DNA of 64,000 bases from CALBZG01 sp964486295 (GTDB lineage Bacteria > Bacillota > Clostridia > Peptostreptococcales > Anaerovoracaceae), in assembly GCA_964486295.1 (NCBI GenBank), contig CAZAMF010000001.1:62001-126000 (forward strand), read 5' to 3'. The translations under genes and the position numbers were made by a program. The notes beneath the pieces were generated by a model. That model was not told where the DNA came from, did not search any database, and saw only the letters and a program-made list of their open reading frames with translations. Of this stretch, positions 52,004 to 61,735 are shown in pieces (the stretch's first letter is position 1; each line of letters opens with the position of its first letter).

Positions 52004-53068
52004 ATGAGTATGTTGCATAAGATCAAGAATAAGAAAAAATTCATTATTCCTGCAGTGATTCTATGTATCGTCATGATCGCTGCAATAGTGATGTCGCAGT
52101 TCGATATGCCCGGGGGCTCTTCGGGAGGCATCCCTGTATCGGCCGGGTCGGTGGAAAAGATGGATGTTACCCAGGAATTGTCAGTTAAAGGTGTTGTACG
52201 GGGCGAAAAGTATGCAGAGCTGTATGGCCCTAGCGGATCCAAGATAGAGGAAGTGCTTGTTGCAGAAGGCGACGCGGTTTCCAAAGACCAGCTTTTGATG
52301 GCACTCAAAACCGGTGAAAACGAGCAACCAAGATCCCAGGCGGCACTGGAAGCCGCAAAAATGGAATACGAGGCGGCAAAGAAGCTCTATGAAGCGGGCG
52401 GGATGTCCAGGGTGGATTTTCTGAAAGCCAAGGGAGCCTATGAAAACGCTTCCTATACAGCATCACTGGTGGAAAGAATCAAAAGCCCATTCTCCGGGAC
52501 CGTTACCAGGGTCAATGGGGTTACAGGCAGCGTTCTTGAAGCGGGTGTCCCTGCAGTAGTCGTGGAAGACCTGAGCAATCTTCAGATGAAAGTAAAAATA
52601 AGCGAGTATGATATCAACGACATCAAAATCGGTCAGGATGTAGTCATCTCTTCCGAAGTGATCGGCGAAAGAAAACTGGATGGAAAGGTTGTTGCGATTT
52701 CTCCGACTGGAGAGCGAAAAGACTCTACTTCTACGGAAATGGTCATACCGGTTACCATTGCAATTGACAAAGCGGACAGCAAACTGATTTCCGGAGTGAC
52801 CGCAAAAGCAAAAATAATCCTTGCTGTGGCGCAAAACGCCATGACTGTTCCTGTTGATGCGGTCCTCCAGGACCCAAAAACTGAAAAATATTACGTCCTT
52901 GCCATAGAGAATGGGGCAACAAAAAAGGTCCCGGTTGAGCTGGGAGTTGAAGGGGACTTTAACGTTCAGACCATTAATACGGAATTAAAAGAGGGCGCAC
53001 AGGTTGTGCTGTCGCCTGAACTGGATATGGCAGACGGAACGAAGGTTTACGTAGCTCCGGCCATGTGA
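52004..53068 (+). CDS. MacA-like periplasmic-adaptor-type (HlyD/RND) efflux subunit
   Basis: 354 residues. N-terminal membrane anchor (FIIPAVILCIVMIAAIVMSQF), lipoyl/biotinyl-like halves (EVLVAEGDAVSKDQLLMALK; IKSPFSGTVTRVNGVTGSVL), a short coiled-coil hairpin (ALEAAKMEYEAAKKLYEAGG) and a beta-barrel. In Gram-positives such proteins link an ABC exporter to the wall side. It is the first gene of a three-gene MacAB-type operon. Substrate unknown (peptide, lipid or drug). Confidence 0.9.
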   Translation: MSMLHKIKNKKKFIIPAVILCIVMIAAIVMSQFDMPGGSSGGIPVSAGSVEKMDVTQELSVKGVVRGEKYAELYGPSGSKIEEVLVAEGDAVSKDQLLMALKTGENEQPRSQAALEAAKMEYEAAKKLYEAGGMSRVDFLKAKGAYENASYTASLVERIKSPFSGTVTRVNGVTGSVLEAGVPAVVVEDLSNLQMKVKISEYDINDIKIGQDVVISSEVIGERKLDGKVVAISPTGERKDSTSTEMVIPVTIAIDKADSKLISGVTAKAKIILAVAQNAMTVPVDAVLQDPKTEKYYVLAIENGATKKVPVELGVEGDFNVQTINTELKEGAQVVLSPELDMADGTKVYVAPAM

Positions 53069-53082
53069 TAAAGAGGATTGAT

Positions 53083-53805
53083 ATGGATGAACTGATCAGG
53101 GTTGAGAAACTCTCTAAAATATATAAAAACGGCAATATCGAGGTAATCGCTCTTGATGATGTTACTTTCAGTGTAAACAAAGGGGAATTCATTGCCATCA
53201 TGGGAGCATCCGGATCCGGGAAATCGACGTTGATGAATATCATCGGGTGTCTCGACCGGGCAAGCTCAGGCACGTACATCCTGGAGGGCATCGACATAAA
53301 AGATAAGAAAGACGACGAACTGTCTTTTGTCAGAAACCAAAAAATCGGGTTTGTATTTCAATTTTTCAACCTCATTTCGCGGACAACGGCAATAAAAAAT
53401 GTTGAGCTTCCCATGATTTACGGCAAAATTCCGACTGATAAGCGAAGAACCCGGGCCCAGCTGCTGCTGGAAAGCGTCGGGCTGAAAGAACGCGCGTTGC
53501 ACATGCCAAACGAACTTTCCGGGGGGCAAAAACAGAGAGTGGCTATAGCTAGGGCGCTGGCCAACAATCCACCGATTCTGCTGGCAGACGAACCGACCGG
53601 CAATCTGGATACCGCATCTTCGGTCGAGATTATGGAGATATTCACCCGGCTCAACAAGGAACAGGGAGTTACAGTCATCGTAGTGACGCATGAGCAGGAT
53701 ATTGCGGCTTTTGCCGACAGAATATTGACGTTCAGAGACGGACGTCTGATCAGCGATGAGAGAAAACCTCTGAGCAGCCATGGGGAGGGAACGCAATGCT
53801 ATTAG
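53083..53805 (+). CDS. MacB-type ABC transporter ATPase
   Basis: 240 residues. Walker A GASGSGKST, Q-loop, signature LSGGQKQRVAIARAL, Walker B ILLADEPTGNLD and H-loop VTHEQD. LolD/MacB/FtsE-type family powering the permease downstream. The ATG at 53083 behind AGAGG is preferred to a GTG at 53065. It overlaps the permease gene by 10 bp. Confidence 0.95.
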   Translation: MDELIRVEKLSKIYKNGNIEVIALDDVTFSVNKGEFIAIMGASGSGKSTLMNIIGCLDRASSGTYILEGIDIKDKKDDELSFVRNQKIGFVFQFFNLISRTTAIKNVELPMIYGKIPTDKRRTRAQLLLESVGLKERALHMPNELSGGQKQRVAIARALANNPPILLADEPTGNLDTASSVEIMEIFTRLNKEQGVTVIVVTHEQDIAAFADRILTFRDGRLISDERKPLSSHGEGTQCY

Positions 53806-55034
53806 TTGAAAGCATCAGATTGGCATTGGCCGCCATCAGAGCCAATAAGCTGCGCTCATTTTTGACAATGCTGGGGATCATAATCGGCATCAGCTCTGTT
53901 ATTGCCATCACGTCCATAGGTGCTTCTGCTAAGGGAGCTGTCAGCGATGAATTCGAGAGCTATGGGAAAGCATATATGTATATACGGACCGATTATGAGC
54001 AGCTACAGGAAACCACCGGAGAATATACGGTAAGAGACGAAGATATTTTTACGCGTGATGATGTGGATGCATTAAAGGACCGCTTTAAAGAAGACATCTT
54101 GTATGCAGCTCCGTATGCGAATGAAAATATGGAAGCCCGCGTCGGACGGATCACAGCCAAAATCAGTTCTTATGGCGTCGCATCCGATTATGGGAATTTC
54201 AATAAAAGCATCAATATTGTTTATGGGAGAATGATCAACGAAGGGGATGTGGAAGGCAGCCGTGACAGGATCGTGATCGACACAAAATGTGCCGAAAAGC
54301 TGTTTGGAAGACAGAATGTTGTAGGAGAAACGCTGCCGGTCACTATAGGTACTGAATCAAGAGAATTCACTATAGCGGGCGTTTACCTTATGAAGGAGAC
54401 ACTGTCGACACAGATCTCCGCAGCCATGGGGATGGATTCATTTACTGCATATATGCCTTATACCGCTATCCTGAGCGGAGATAGCGCCTCTCCATATATC
54501 GAATTGTACGGGAACCCTGACAAAAGCATCAAAGAACAGGGAGATGCTTACGCAAACTATATGACCCGTATCAAAGACAAATCAAAAGGATTCTATATGT
54601 ACGAGTCGGCTGAAGCACAGCAGACGATCATCAACCAGGTGCTTGGTGTGCTTTCGGTAGCGATCGGAGCGATCGCCGCGATTTCATTGCTGGTGGGCGG
54701 CATCGGCATTATGAATATCATGCTGGTATCGGTTACGGAACGAACAAGAGAGATCGGAATCAGGAAATCACTGGGGGCCAGGACTAAAGACATTATGACT
54801 CAGTTTCTGATCGAAGCCGTGATCTTATCTGTGATAGGCGGCATCATCGGAACAGCGTTGGGCATTGGAATTGCATCTGCCGGAATGGCCGTTGCAGGGG
54901 TACGTGTCATCGTTCAGCCGTTGGTGGTACTCCTGGCTGTGGCATTCTCAGCAGCAGTAGGGCTTTTCTTCGGATTGTTCCCAGCAAAACGTGCGGCCGG
55001 ACTGGATCCGATTGAAGCCCTGAGATATGAGTAA
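53796..55034 (+). CDS. MacB/FtsX-type ABC transporter permease
   Basis: 412 residues. The N-terminal TM with the family motif RSFLTMLGIIIGISSVI, a large extracellular MacB_PCD domain (about residues 45-270) and three C-terminal TM segments with NIMLVSVTERTREIGIRKSLGA. Mechanotransmission exporters of this type do not move substrate through the membrane but drive the adaptor. It ends 11 bp from the convergent citrate synthase gene with no visible terminator. Confidence 0.94.
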   Translation: MLLVESIRLALAAIRANKLRSFLTMLGIIIGISSVIAITSIGASAKGAVSDEFESYGKAYMYIRTDYEQLQETTGEYTVRDEDIFTRDDVDALKDRFKEDILYAAPYANENMEARVGRITAKISSYGVASDYGNFNKSINIVYGRMINEGDVEGSRDRIVIDTKCAEKLFGRQNVVGETLPVTIGTESREFTIAGVYLMKETLSTQISAAMGMDSFTAYMPYTAILSGDSASPYIELYGNPDKSIKEQGDAYANYMTRIKDKSKGFYMYESAEAQQTIINQVLGVLSVAIGAIAAISLLVGGIGIMNIMLVSVTERTREIGIRKSLGARTKDIMTQFLIEAVILSVIGGIIGTALGIGIASAGMAVAGVRVIVQPLVVLLAVAFSAAVGLFFGLFPAKRAAGLDPIEALRYE

Positions 55035-55045
55035 GTCATGAATCA

Positions 55046-56473
55046 TTATATGCGATCACATAAAGGAACATATTCCGCATGAGGCTGGATCGAGTGATAT
55101 GCCGGACGCATCAGCTTGCCGGCACCAACCAGCTCTTCAAGCCGGTGAGCGCACCATCCGGAGAGCCTTGCCAGCGCGAACAGAGGGGTCGCTATATCGG
55201 TCGGTATATTTAAAGCGCTGTAAACAAAACCGGAATATAGATCAACATTGGCGGGCATGGTGACATGCTTGCCTGTTTTTTCAGCATAAATTAATGGCCC
55301 GTTATTCTCAATAAACTCGAACAGGGCAAAATCTTCTTCAAGACCTTTGGAATCAGCCAGTTTTCTGGCCATTTCCTTCAGCAGGATCGCCCTCGGATCG
55401 GATATTGTGTAAATAGCGTGGCCCAGGCCATAAATCAAACCGCTTCCGTCATTGGCCTTGCCGTCGAGAACGTCTCTCAGATAATTTTCAACAGCCTTTC
55501 GGTCAGAAATATCGGCGACTCGGGATTTCAAATCCCGTATCATATTAAGGACGGATATATTTGCGCCTCCGTGCCTTGGCCCCTTCAGAGAACAGACTGC
55601 AGCAGCAATCGCTGAATAGGTGTCAGTGCCGGATGACGTTACGATATGTGTCGTGAAAGCAGAATTGTTTCCGCCGCCATGCTCAGCGTGCAGGATCAGC
55701 GAGAGATCGAGAAGCTTAGCCTCAATATCAGTATATTGACCATCGGATCGAATCATCCTCAGGATATTTTCTGCTGTGCCCAGTTCCGGAACCGGATAAT
55801 GAAGATGCAGGCTATCACCATCATAGAAATTTTTCTTGGCCTGATATCCGTAGGCAATCAACGTCGGGAAGTTCCCTATCAGGGAAATAGATTGGCGAAG
55901 AACATTTTCCACCGAAAGATTTTCCGCATCATCGTCGTATGAATAAAGCGCAAGAACACTTCTGGCCAGCTTGTTCATAATATTTGCGGAGGGTACCGTC
56001 ATGATCATATCCCGCGCGAAATAGGCAGGCAGCTCACGTTTTCTGCCCAGGAATGCGCAAAATTCATTCAGTTGTTGCTTTGAAGGCAACTCGCCGAAAA
56101 TTAATAAGTATGTCACTTCCTCGAAACCAAAACGATCTTCTTTGACACAATTATTAAACAGGTCTTCCACATTGTACCCGCGATAATACAGCTTGCCGGG
56201 AACCGGAAGCTTTTCTCCGTTTGCGCCCCTTTCGTAGCCTACCACTTCACCGATATGGGTGAGGCCAACAACAACGCCGGTGCCGTCTGCATTTCTCAAG
56301 CCCCTCTTGACGTCTTTTTTGATATAGAGTTCTTCGGGGATCTGATTGGCTTTCACCACAAACTTGGACATATCCCTGATGAATCCATCCTCTATGCCAG
56401 ACGCTGCCTCCTGAGGACCTTTCATCGACGCACCGTAATTTGCGCCGTTCACATTATTCTTTAATGCGCCCAT
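55046..56473 (-). CDS. Citrate synthase
   Basis: 475 residues; condenses acetyl-CoA with oxaloacetate. Catalytic histidines in LILHAEHGGGNNS and GLGHAIYTISDPRA, and an Arg/Asp region near the C terminus. It is longer than typical by an N-terminal extension of about 70 residues and resembles the citrate/2-methylcitrate synthase group of Clostridia. In fermenters it usually supplies glutamate. GGAG lies 7 bp before the ATG on the minus strand. Confidence 0.93.
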   Translation of the reverse strand: MGALKNNVNGANYGASMKGPQEAASGIEDGFIRDMSKFVVKANQIPEELYIKKDVKRGLRNADGTGVVVGLTHIGEVVGYERGANGEKLPVPGKLYYRGYNVEDLFNNCVKEDRFGFEEVTYLLIFGELPSKQQLNEFCAFLGRKRELPAYFARDMIMTVPSANIMNKLARSVLALYSYDDDAENLSVENVLRQSISLIGNFPTLIAYGYQAKKNFYDGDSLHLHYPVPELGTAENILRMIRSDGQYTDIEAKLLDLSLILHAEHGGGNNSAFTTHIVTSSGTDTYSAIAAAVCSLKGPRHGGANISVLNMIRDLKSRVADISDRKAVENYLRDVLDGKANDGSGLIYGLGHAIYTISDPRAILLKEMARKLADSKGLEEDFALFEFIENNGPLIYAEKTGKHVTMPANVDLYSGFVYSALNIPTDIATPLFALARLSGWCAHRLEELVGAGKLMRPAYHSIQPHAEYVPLCDRI

Positions 56474-56523
56474 AAGCTGTCTCCGTTCGAAATTAAGATT
56501 TCTTTAGCTTCTTATAAAAAGTA

Positions 56524-56574
56524 ATTATAGCATCCAATTGGAATTACTACAATATGCCTACATACATGTATACA
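56524..56574 (-). promoter_or_regulatory. Promoter of citrate synthase with upstream palindromes
   Basis: Minus strand: TTGTAG (56552-56547), 17-bp spacer, TATAAT (56529-56524). Overlapping palindromes ATACATGTAT (56562-56571) and TGTATACA (56567-56574) start about 10-15 bp upstream of the -35, as before the oxidoreductase gene. A + strand TATAAT at 56652-56657 may serve uvrB. Confidence 0.6.
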
Positions 56575-56742
56575 ATATTGAACACTTTTTCCTACTATAT
56601 TATAGGCGTATATTTAGAGTGTGCTCACTGGTAAAAATAAAAACGTTCTGCTATAATTTCTATGTATCTCATTTGGACGAGATGCCAGAAAAAAGCGGCC
56701 GATTTTTCATAAAAAGATTCAACAAGTATAAGGATTTCAACC

Positions 56743-58731
56743 ATGGATATAGAAAATAAAAAATTTAAAATAGTTTCTGATTATAAAATGATGGGCGATC
56801 AGACAGATGCTGTTAACACACTGACTGAAGGTATTTTTAATGGGAAAAAGCATCAGACGCTGATGGGTGTGACGGGTTCCGGTAAAACCTTTACCATGGC
56901 GAACCTGATCGAAAAAATTCAACGGCCCACACTGGTCATCTCGCACAATAAAACCCTGGCAGCGCAGCTTCACGGCGAATTTAAAGAATTTTTCCCGGAG
57001 AATGCAGTGGAGTTTTTTGTAAGCTACTATGATTATTATCAGCCGGAGGCCTATGTTCCGTCCACAGACACCTACATTGAGAAGGACTCTGACATCAACG
57101 ACGAAATAGAAAAATTACGACACTCGGCAACCGCAGCTCTGGCAGAGCGCAAGGACGTAATTGTCGTGGCATCCGTCTCATGCATCTATGGGACAGGAAA
57201 TCCGGTAGATTATGAGGGACAGTGCCTCTCGCTCAGACCGGGCATGGAGAAGAGCCGGCAGGAAATACTCAGAAGACTGGTGGATATCCAATATACCCGT
57301 AATGATATGGGATTTGTCCGCGGCAGCTTCCGGGTAAGAGGGGATACCATCGATATCTACCCGGCCGGCGCGGAAAGCGCGGTCAGGGTTCAACTTTTTG
57401 GCGATGAAGTGGAAAGCATACGAGAAATCAATCCTGTTACAGGCGAGATCATCTGTTCCCGGAACCATATAGCGGTATTTCCGGCGTCGCATTATGTCAC
57501 AACCAAAGAAAATCTCGAAAGCGCTTTATTAAAAATCGAGCTGGAACTGGAGGAGAGGATCCGCTGGTTCAAGGATCAGGGCAAATTGTTGGAGGCTCAG
57601 AGAATCGAGCAGAGGACCCGGTACGACCTGGAGATGCTGCGTGAAATCGGCATGTGCAAAGGTGTAGAGAATTATGCCCGATATATGAGCAATCTGGAAG
57701 CGGGTGAGCGTCCATATACTCTGATCGACTACTTCGGGGAAGACTTTCTGATCATTATTGACGAGTCCCATGTAATGATCCCGCAGCTTCACGCAATGTA
57801 TGCGGGCAATCTGTCCAGAAAAACTGCGTTGGTGGACTATGGCTTCAGGCTCCCGTCAGCTCTGGACAACAGACCGCTGAAGTTTGAGGAATTTGAAGGC
57901 ATGATCAATCAGATCGTATATGTCAGTGCGACCCCCGCCCAGTACGAACGGGAGATGTCGGGCGGTGTGACCGCGCAGCAGATCATACGGCCAACAGGGC
58001 TGGTGGATCCTCCTGTGGAGATCAGAAAAACCGAAGGGCAGATCGATAACCTGATCGGCGAAATCAATAAAACCGTGGAACGAGGAGAAAGGGTTTTCGT
58101 GACAACATTAACGAAGAAAATGTCCGAGAGCCTCACTTCGTATCTGAAAAATGTCGGCATCAAAGTTCGATATCTGCATTCTGAGATCGATACCCTGGAG
58201 CGAATGGAGATCCTCCGCGATCTCAGGCTGGGTGTTTTCGACGTGCTTGTGGGGATCAACCTTCTCAGAGAAGGCCTTGATATACCGGAAGTCTCACTGG
58301 TGGCTATTCTTGACGCCGACAAACAGGGATTTCTGAGAACCGAAACCTCGCTGATCCAGACCATCGGACGTGCCGCAAGAAATGTCAACGGCAAGGTTGT
58401 GATGTATGCCGACACGGTCAGCCCGGCAATGGCAAAGGCCATCGCCGAGACAGACAGAAGACGCAAGATCCAGGAGAAATACAATGCCGAGCACGGGATT
58501 ACGCCGACCACCATCCAGAAAGCTGTTCGCGAGATCATCGAAATGACGCACAAAGAAGAAGCCGAAATGGAATTTTACAGAGAAAGAAAACCGGCTGAAC
58601 TGACTAAAAACGAACTGAAAGAATACATCAAAAAGCTGGAGAAGGACATGAAGAAAGCAGCCTCGGATCTTCAATTTGAACGGGCTGCGATGCTGAGAGA
58701 CATTATTTTCGAATATAAAGTCAAGCTGTAA
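56743..58731 (+). CDS. uvrB: Excinuclease ABC subunit B
   Basis: 662 residues. Helicase-like damage-verification subunit: Walker A GVTGSGKTFTMA, the beta-hairpin region YYDYYQPEAYVPSTDTYIEK, DESHV Walker B, helicase motifs V/VI (GINLLREGLDIPEVSLVAI; QTIGRAARN) and the C-terminal UVR motif that binds UvrC. AAGGA lies upstream of the ATG. uvrA follows after 46 bp, the normal uvrBA pair. I see no LexA-type CGAAC-N4-GTTCG box. Confidence 0.97.
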   Translation: MDIENKKFKIVSDYKMMGDQTDAVNTLTEGIFNGKKHQTLMGVTGSGKTFTMANLIEKIQRPTLVISHNKTLAAQLHGEFKEFFPENAVEFFVSYYDYYQPEAYVPSTDTYIEKDSDINDEIEKLRHSATAALAERKDVIVVASVSCIYGTGNPVDYEGQCLSLRPGMEKSRQEILRRLVDIQYTRNDMGFVRGSFRVRGDTIDIYPAGAESAVRVQLFGDEVESIREINPVTGEIICSRNHIAVFPASHYVTTKENLESALLKIELELEERIRWFKDQGKLLEAQRIEQRTRYDLEMLREIGMCKGVENYARYMSNLEAGERPYTLIDYFGEDFLIIIDESHVMIPQLHAMYAGNLSRKTALVDYGFRLPSALDNRPLKFEEFEGMINQIVYVSATPAQYEREMSGGVTAQQIIRPTGLVDPPVEIRKTEGQIDNLIGEINKTVERGERVFVTTLTKKMSESLTSYLKNVGIKVRYLHSEIDTLERMEILRDLRLGVFDVLVGINLLREGLDIPEVSLVAILDADKQGFLRTETSLIQTIGRAARNVNGKVVMYADTVSPAMAKAIAETDRRRKIQEKYNAEHGITPTTIQKAVREIIEMTHKEEAEMEFYRERKPAELTKNELKEYIKKLEKDMKKAASDLQFERAAMLRDIIFEYKVKL

Positions 58732-58777
58732 CAGAAAGCTTGGACTGATTTGTACAACGAAGGAGACAATTGCTGAC

Positions 58778-61624
58778 ATGGCAAATGAAATAGTAATAAA
58801 AGGAGCGAACGAACACAATCTCAACAATCTGGACGTCAGAATACCAAGGGATAAAATGGTGGTCCTGACCGGAGTTTCAGGCTCGGGAAAATCATCTCTG
58901 GCATTTGATACCATCTATGCGGAAGGTCAGAGGCGGTATGTTGAGAGCTTGTCCGCATACGCCAGACAATTCCTTGGACAGATGGAAAAGCCGAATGTCG
59001 AATCCATCGAGGGGCTGTCCCCTGCGATTTCCATCGATCAGAAAACCACCAGCAATAACCCGAGATCAACGGTGGGTACCGTAACGGAGATACACGATTA
59101 TCTGAGGCTGCTCTATGCCCGGATCGGTATTCCCCACTGTCCGGTTTGCGGAAATGAAATCAGCAGCCAAACGGTGGATCAGATCGTAGACAGCATCAAG
59201 GAACTGCCTGAGGGGACCCGTGTTCTGATCATGGCGCCTGTAGTCAGACAACGCAAAGGAACCCATGAGAAAGTCATCGAGCGTATCGCGCGGGAAGGTT
59301 TTACGCGGGTAAGAGTGGACGGTGAAATTCAAAATATCGAAGAAGGCGACATCTCAATGGAGAAAAATTTCAAACATACCATTGAAATCGTTGTCGACCG
59401 GTTAATTGTAAAAGAGGGGATCGACAGCCGGCTTGCAGAGGCGGTTGAACTCGCCATCAATCATGGAGAAGGGCTAGTGAATATTGTCACCGGGGACGGC
59501 AAGGAAAAGTTGTATTCCACCAAGCTCGCCTGCCCGGACCATGGGATCACACTGGAAGAACTTGAACCGAGAATGTTCTCGTTCAACACGCCGTTCGGCG
59601 CCTGCCCGGCCTGCGACGGGTTGGGATTTACCCAAAAGATGGACCCGGCACTGATCATTACAGAACAGGACAAGACCATTATCGACGGCGCACTTGCTAA
59701 CGTCTTTGCATCCATGGAGATTTCCGGGTACTACCGGCAGATGATCGAAGCGCTTGCAGATGATCACGGAGTGGACATCAAAAATACGCTATATAAAGAC
59801 CTGCCTGAAAAATTCAAGCAGGAGCTTCTTTACGGGACCGGAGACAGATGCCTGAAATATTATTATAAAAGCCGGACAACCGGATCCAGATCGTTTCAGG
59901 ATCACCCGTTCGAGGGCATCATCAACAACCTGGAACGGCGGTACCGCGAGACCAACTCCGATTATATCAAGGAGAAAATGGAAGAGTATATGCGGAAGGC
60001 TCCTTGCGAAGCCTGTAGCGGCAAAAGGCTGAAGCCGGAAGTTCTGGCGGTCACAGTGAATGGGAAAAACATTGCCGAGGTTTCCGACCTTTCCATCAGG
60101 GACTGCAGTGCCTTCATCGAAGGGCTCAAACTCACAGAGAAAGAAGAAATGATCGCTGTGCAGATCAAGAAGGAGATCAAGGCTCGGCTTAAGTTTCTGG
60201 TGGATGTGGGGCTGAACTATCTGACATTGTCAAGATCCGCAGGGACTTTGTCCGGAGGGGAAGCGCAGCGGATCCGGCTGGCGACACAGATCGGATCCAG
60301 CCTGGTAGGTGTTTTATATATTCTGGACGAGCCGAGCATCGGATTACACCAGAAGGATAACTCCAAACTGCTGGCCACCTTAAGGCATCTCACGGACATC
60401 GGTAACACTTTGCTGGTGGTGGAGCATGACGAGGAAACCATGTATGCGGCGGATCAGATCATCGATATCGGCCCCGGCGCAGGTGTGAACGGCGGAAAGC
60501 TGGTAGCCCAGGGGACTGTGGAAGAGATCAAGGCGTGCAAAAAATCCATTACTGGGCAATACCTGAGGGGTGAAAAGTTTGTGGAAGTGCCTAAAACACG
60601 TCGCCCCGGGAACGGTAAGATCCTCAAGATCACAGGCGTGTCGGAAAACAATCTCAAGAATATCGAAGTGGAGTTTCCGCTGGGTAAGTTTATCGGCATC
60701 ACCGGCGTTTCGGGCTCCGGCAAGAGCAGCCTGATCAATGAAGTGCTGTTTAAAGCATTGGCTGCAAAATTCTATCATGCAAAAGAGAGACCCGGCAAAT
60801 TCGATGAAATATTCGGGCTTGAAAATATTGATAAAGTCATAGACATAGACCAGACCCCCATCGGCAGGACGCCAAGATCGAATCCGGCCACCTATACGGG
60901 CCTGTTTACCCATATCAGGGATCTGTTTGCGAGCCTTCCGGATGCAAAAATGCGGGGCTACGAAAAAGGCAGATTCAGCTTCAATGTCAGGGGAGGCCGA
61001 TGTGAAGCGTGCTCCGGGGATGGTATCATTAAAATTGAAATGCATTTTCTGCCGGATATATACGTTCCATGCGAGGTTTGCCATGGAAAACGCTATAATC
61101 GTGAGACCCTTGAAGTGAAATTCAAAGGGAAGAACATCTACGATGTGTTGGATATGACGGTGAACCAGGCACTGCAATTTTTCGAAAACCAGCCGGCGAT
61201 AGCCAGAAAGCTGGAAACCCTGAAGCAGGTAGGACTGGGGTATATCAAGCTGGGGCAGCCGTCGACACAGCTCTCCGGCGGAGAAGCCCAGAGGATCAAA
61301 CTGGCTGAACAGCTATCCAAAAGGAGCACCGGCAAGACACTGTATATTCTGGACGAACCGACAACGGGCCTGCATTTTGATGACGTGGCGAAATTGCTGA
61401 AGGTGCTGGATGAACTGGTGAATTCCGGCAATACAGTCATCGTCATCGAACACAATCTGGATGTGATCAAAAGAGCGGACCATATCATCGATATGGGACC
61501 GGATGGAGGCGATATGGGTGGAAGGGTCATTGCAACAGGAACCCCTGAGGAAATCGCTGAAATGGCGGATCATTCCTACACGGGTGAATACCTGAAGAAG
61601 GTGCTTGCTCACGAAACGCACTGA
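58778..61624 (+). CDS. uvrA: Excinuclease ABC subunit A
   Basis: 948 residues. Two ABC ATPase modules (GVSGSGKSSLAFDT near residue 31; GVSGSGKSSLI near residue 645), signature LSGGEAQRI in both, and zinc modules (CPVCGNE, CPACDGLG, CEACSGDGI with CEVCHGKR). It recognises lesions and loads UvrB. AAGGAG lies 12 bp before the ATG, a little far. Nothing is broken. Confidence 0.97.
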   Translation: MANEIVIKGANEHNLNNLDVRIPRDKMVVLTGVSGSGKSSLAFDTIYAEGQRRYVESLSAYARQFLGQMEKPNVESIEGLSPAISIDQKTTSNNPRSTVGTVTEIHDYLRLLYARIGIPHCPVCGNEISSQTVDQIVDSIKELPEGTRVLIMAPVVRQRKGTHEKVIERIAREGFTRVRVDGEIQNIEEGDISMEKNFKHTIEIVVDRLIVKEGIDSRLAEAVELAINHGEGLVNIVTGDGKEKLYSTKLACPDHGITLEELEPRMFSFNTPFGACPACDGLGFTQKMDPALIITEQDKTIIDGALANVFASMEISGYYRQMIEALADDHGVDIKNTLYKDLPEKFKQELLYGTGDRCLKYYYKSRTTGSRSFQDHPFEGIINNLERRYRETNSDYIKEKMEEYMRKAPCEACSGKRLKPEVLAVTVNGKNIAEVSDLSIRDCSAFIEGLKLTEKEEMIAVQIKKEIKARLKFLVDVGLNYLTLSRSAGTLSGGEAQRIRLATQIGSSLVGVLYILDEPSIGLHQKDNSKLLATLRHLTDIGNTLLVVEHDEETMYAADQIIDIGPGAGVNGGKLVAQGTVEEIKACKKSITGQYLRGEKFVEVPKTRRPGNGKILKITGVSENNLKNIEVEFPLGKFIGITGVSGSGKSSLINEVLFKALAAKFYHAKERPGKFDEIFGLENIDKVIDIDQTPIGRTPRSNPATYTGLFTHIRDLFASLPDAKMRGYEKGRFSFNVRGGRCEACSGDGIIKIEMHFLPDIYVPCEVCHGKRYNRETLEVKFKGKNIYDVLDMTVNQALQFFENQPAIARKLETLKQVGLGYIKLGQPSTQLSGGEAQRIKLAEQLSKRSTGKTLYILDEPTTGLHFDDVAKLLKVLDELVNSGNTVIVIEHNLDVIKRADHIIDMGPDGGDMGGRVIATGTPEEIAEMADHSYTGEYLKKVLAHETH

Positions 61625-61633
61625 AGCGCAAGC

Positions 61634-61688
61634 TTTACACGTTCTTTGAACAGTGGCATAATGGTAACAAACGCCGGAATTCCGGCGT
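61634..61688 (+). promoter_or_regulatory. Promoter and palindrome before pncB
   Basis: TTTACA (61634-61639), 17-bp spacer, CATAAT (61657-61662). The perfect 18-bp palindrome ACGCCGGAATTCCGGCGT (61671-61688) falls at the predicted transcription start, where it could be an operator or a 5' hairpin; it has no T-tract. Confidence 0.55.
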
Positions 61689-61735
61689 GAACAAATAAGA
61701 CGTAGACAAATAAAGGGTAGGCTGGAGGGTTCAAA

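Noticed and set aside
56580..56742. LexA operator before uvrB
   Set aside because: No CGAAC-N4-GTTCG-like sequence is present, only a single GTTC half.
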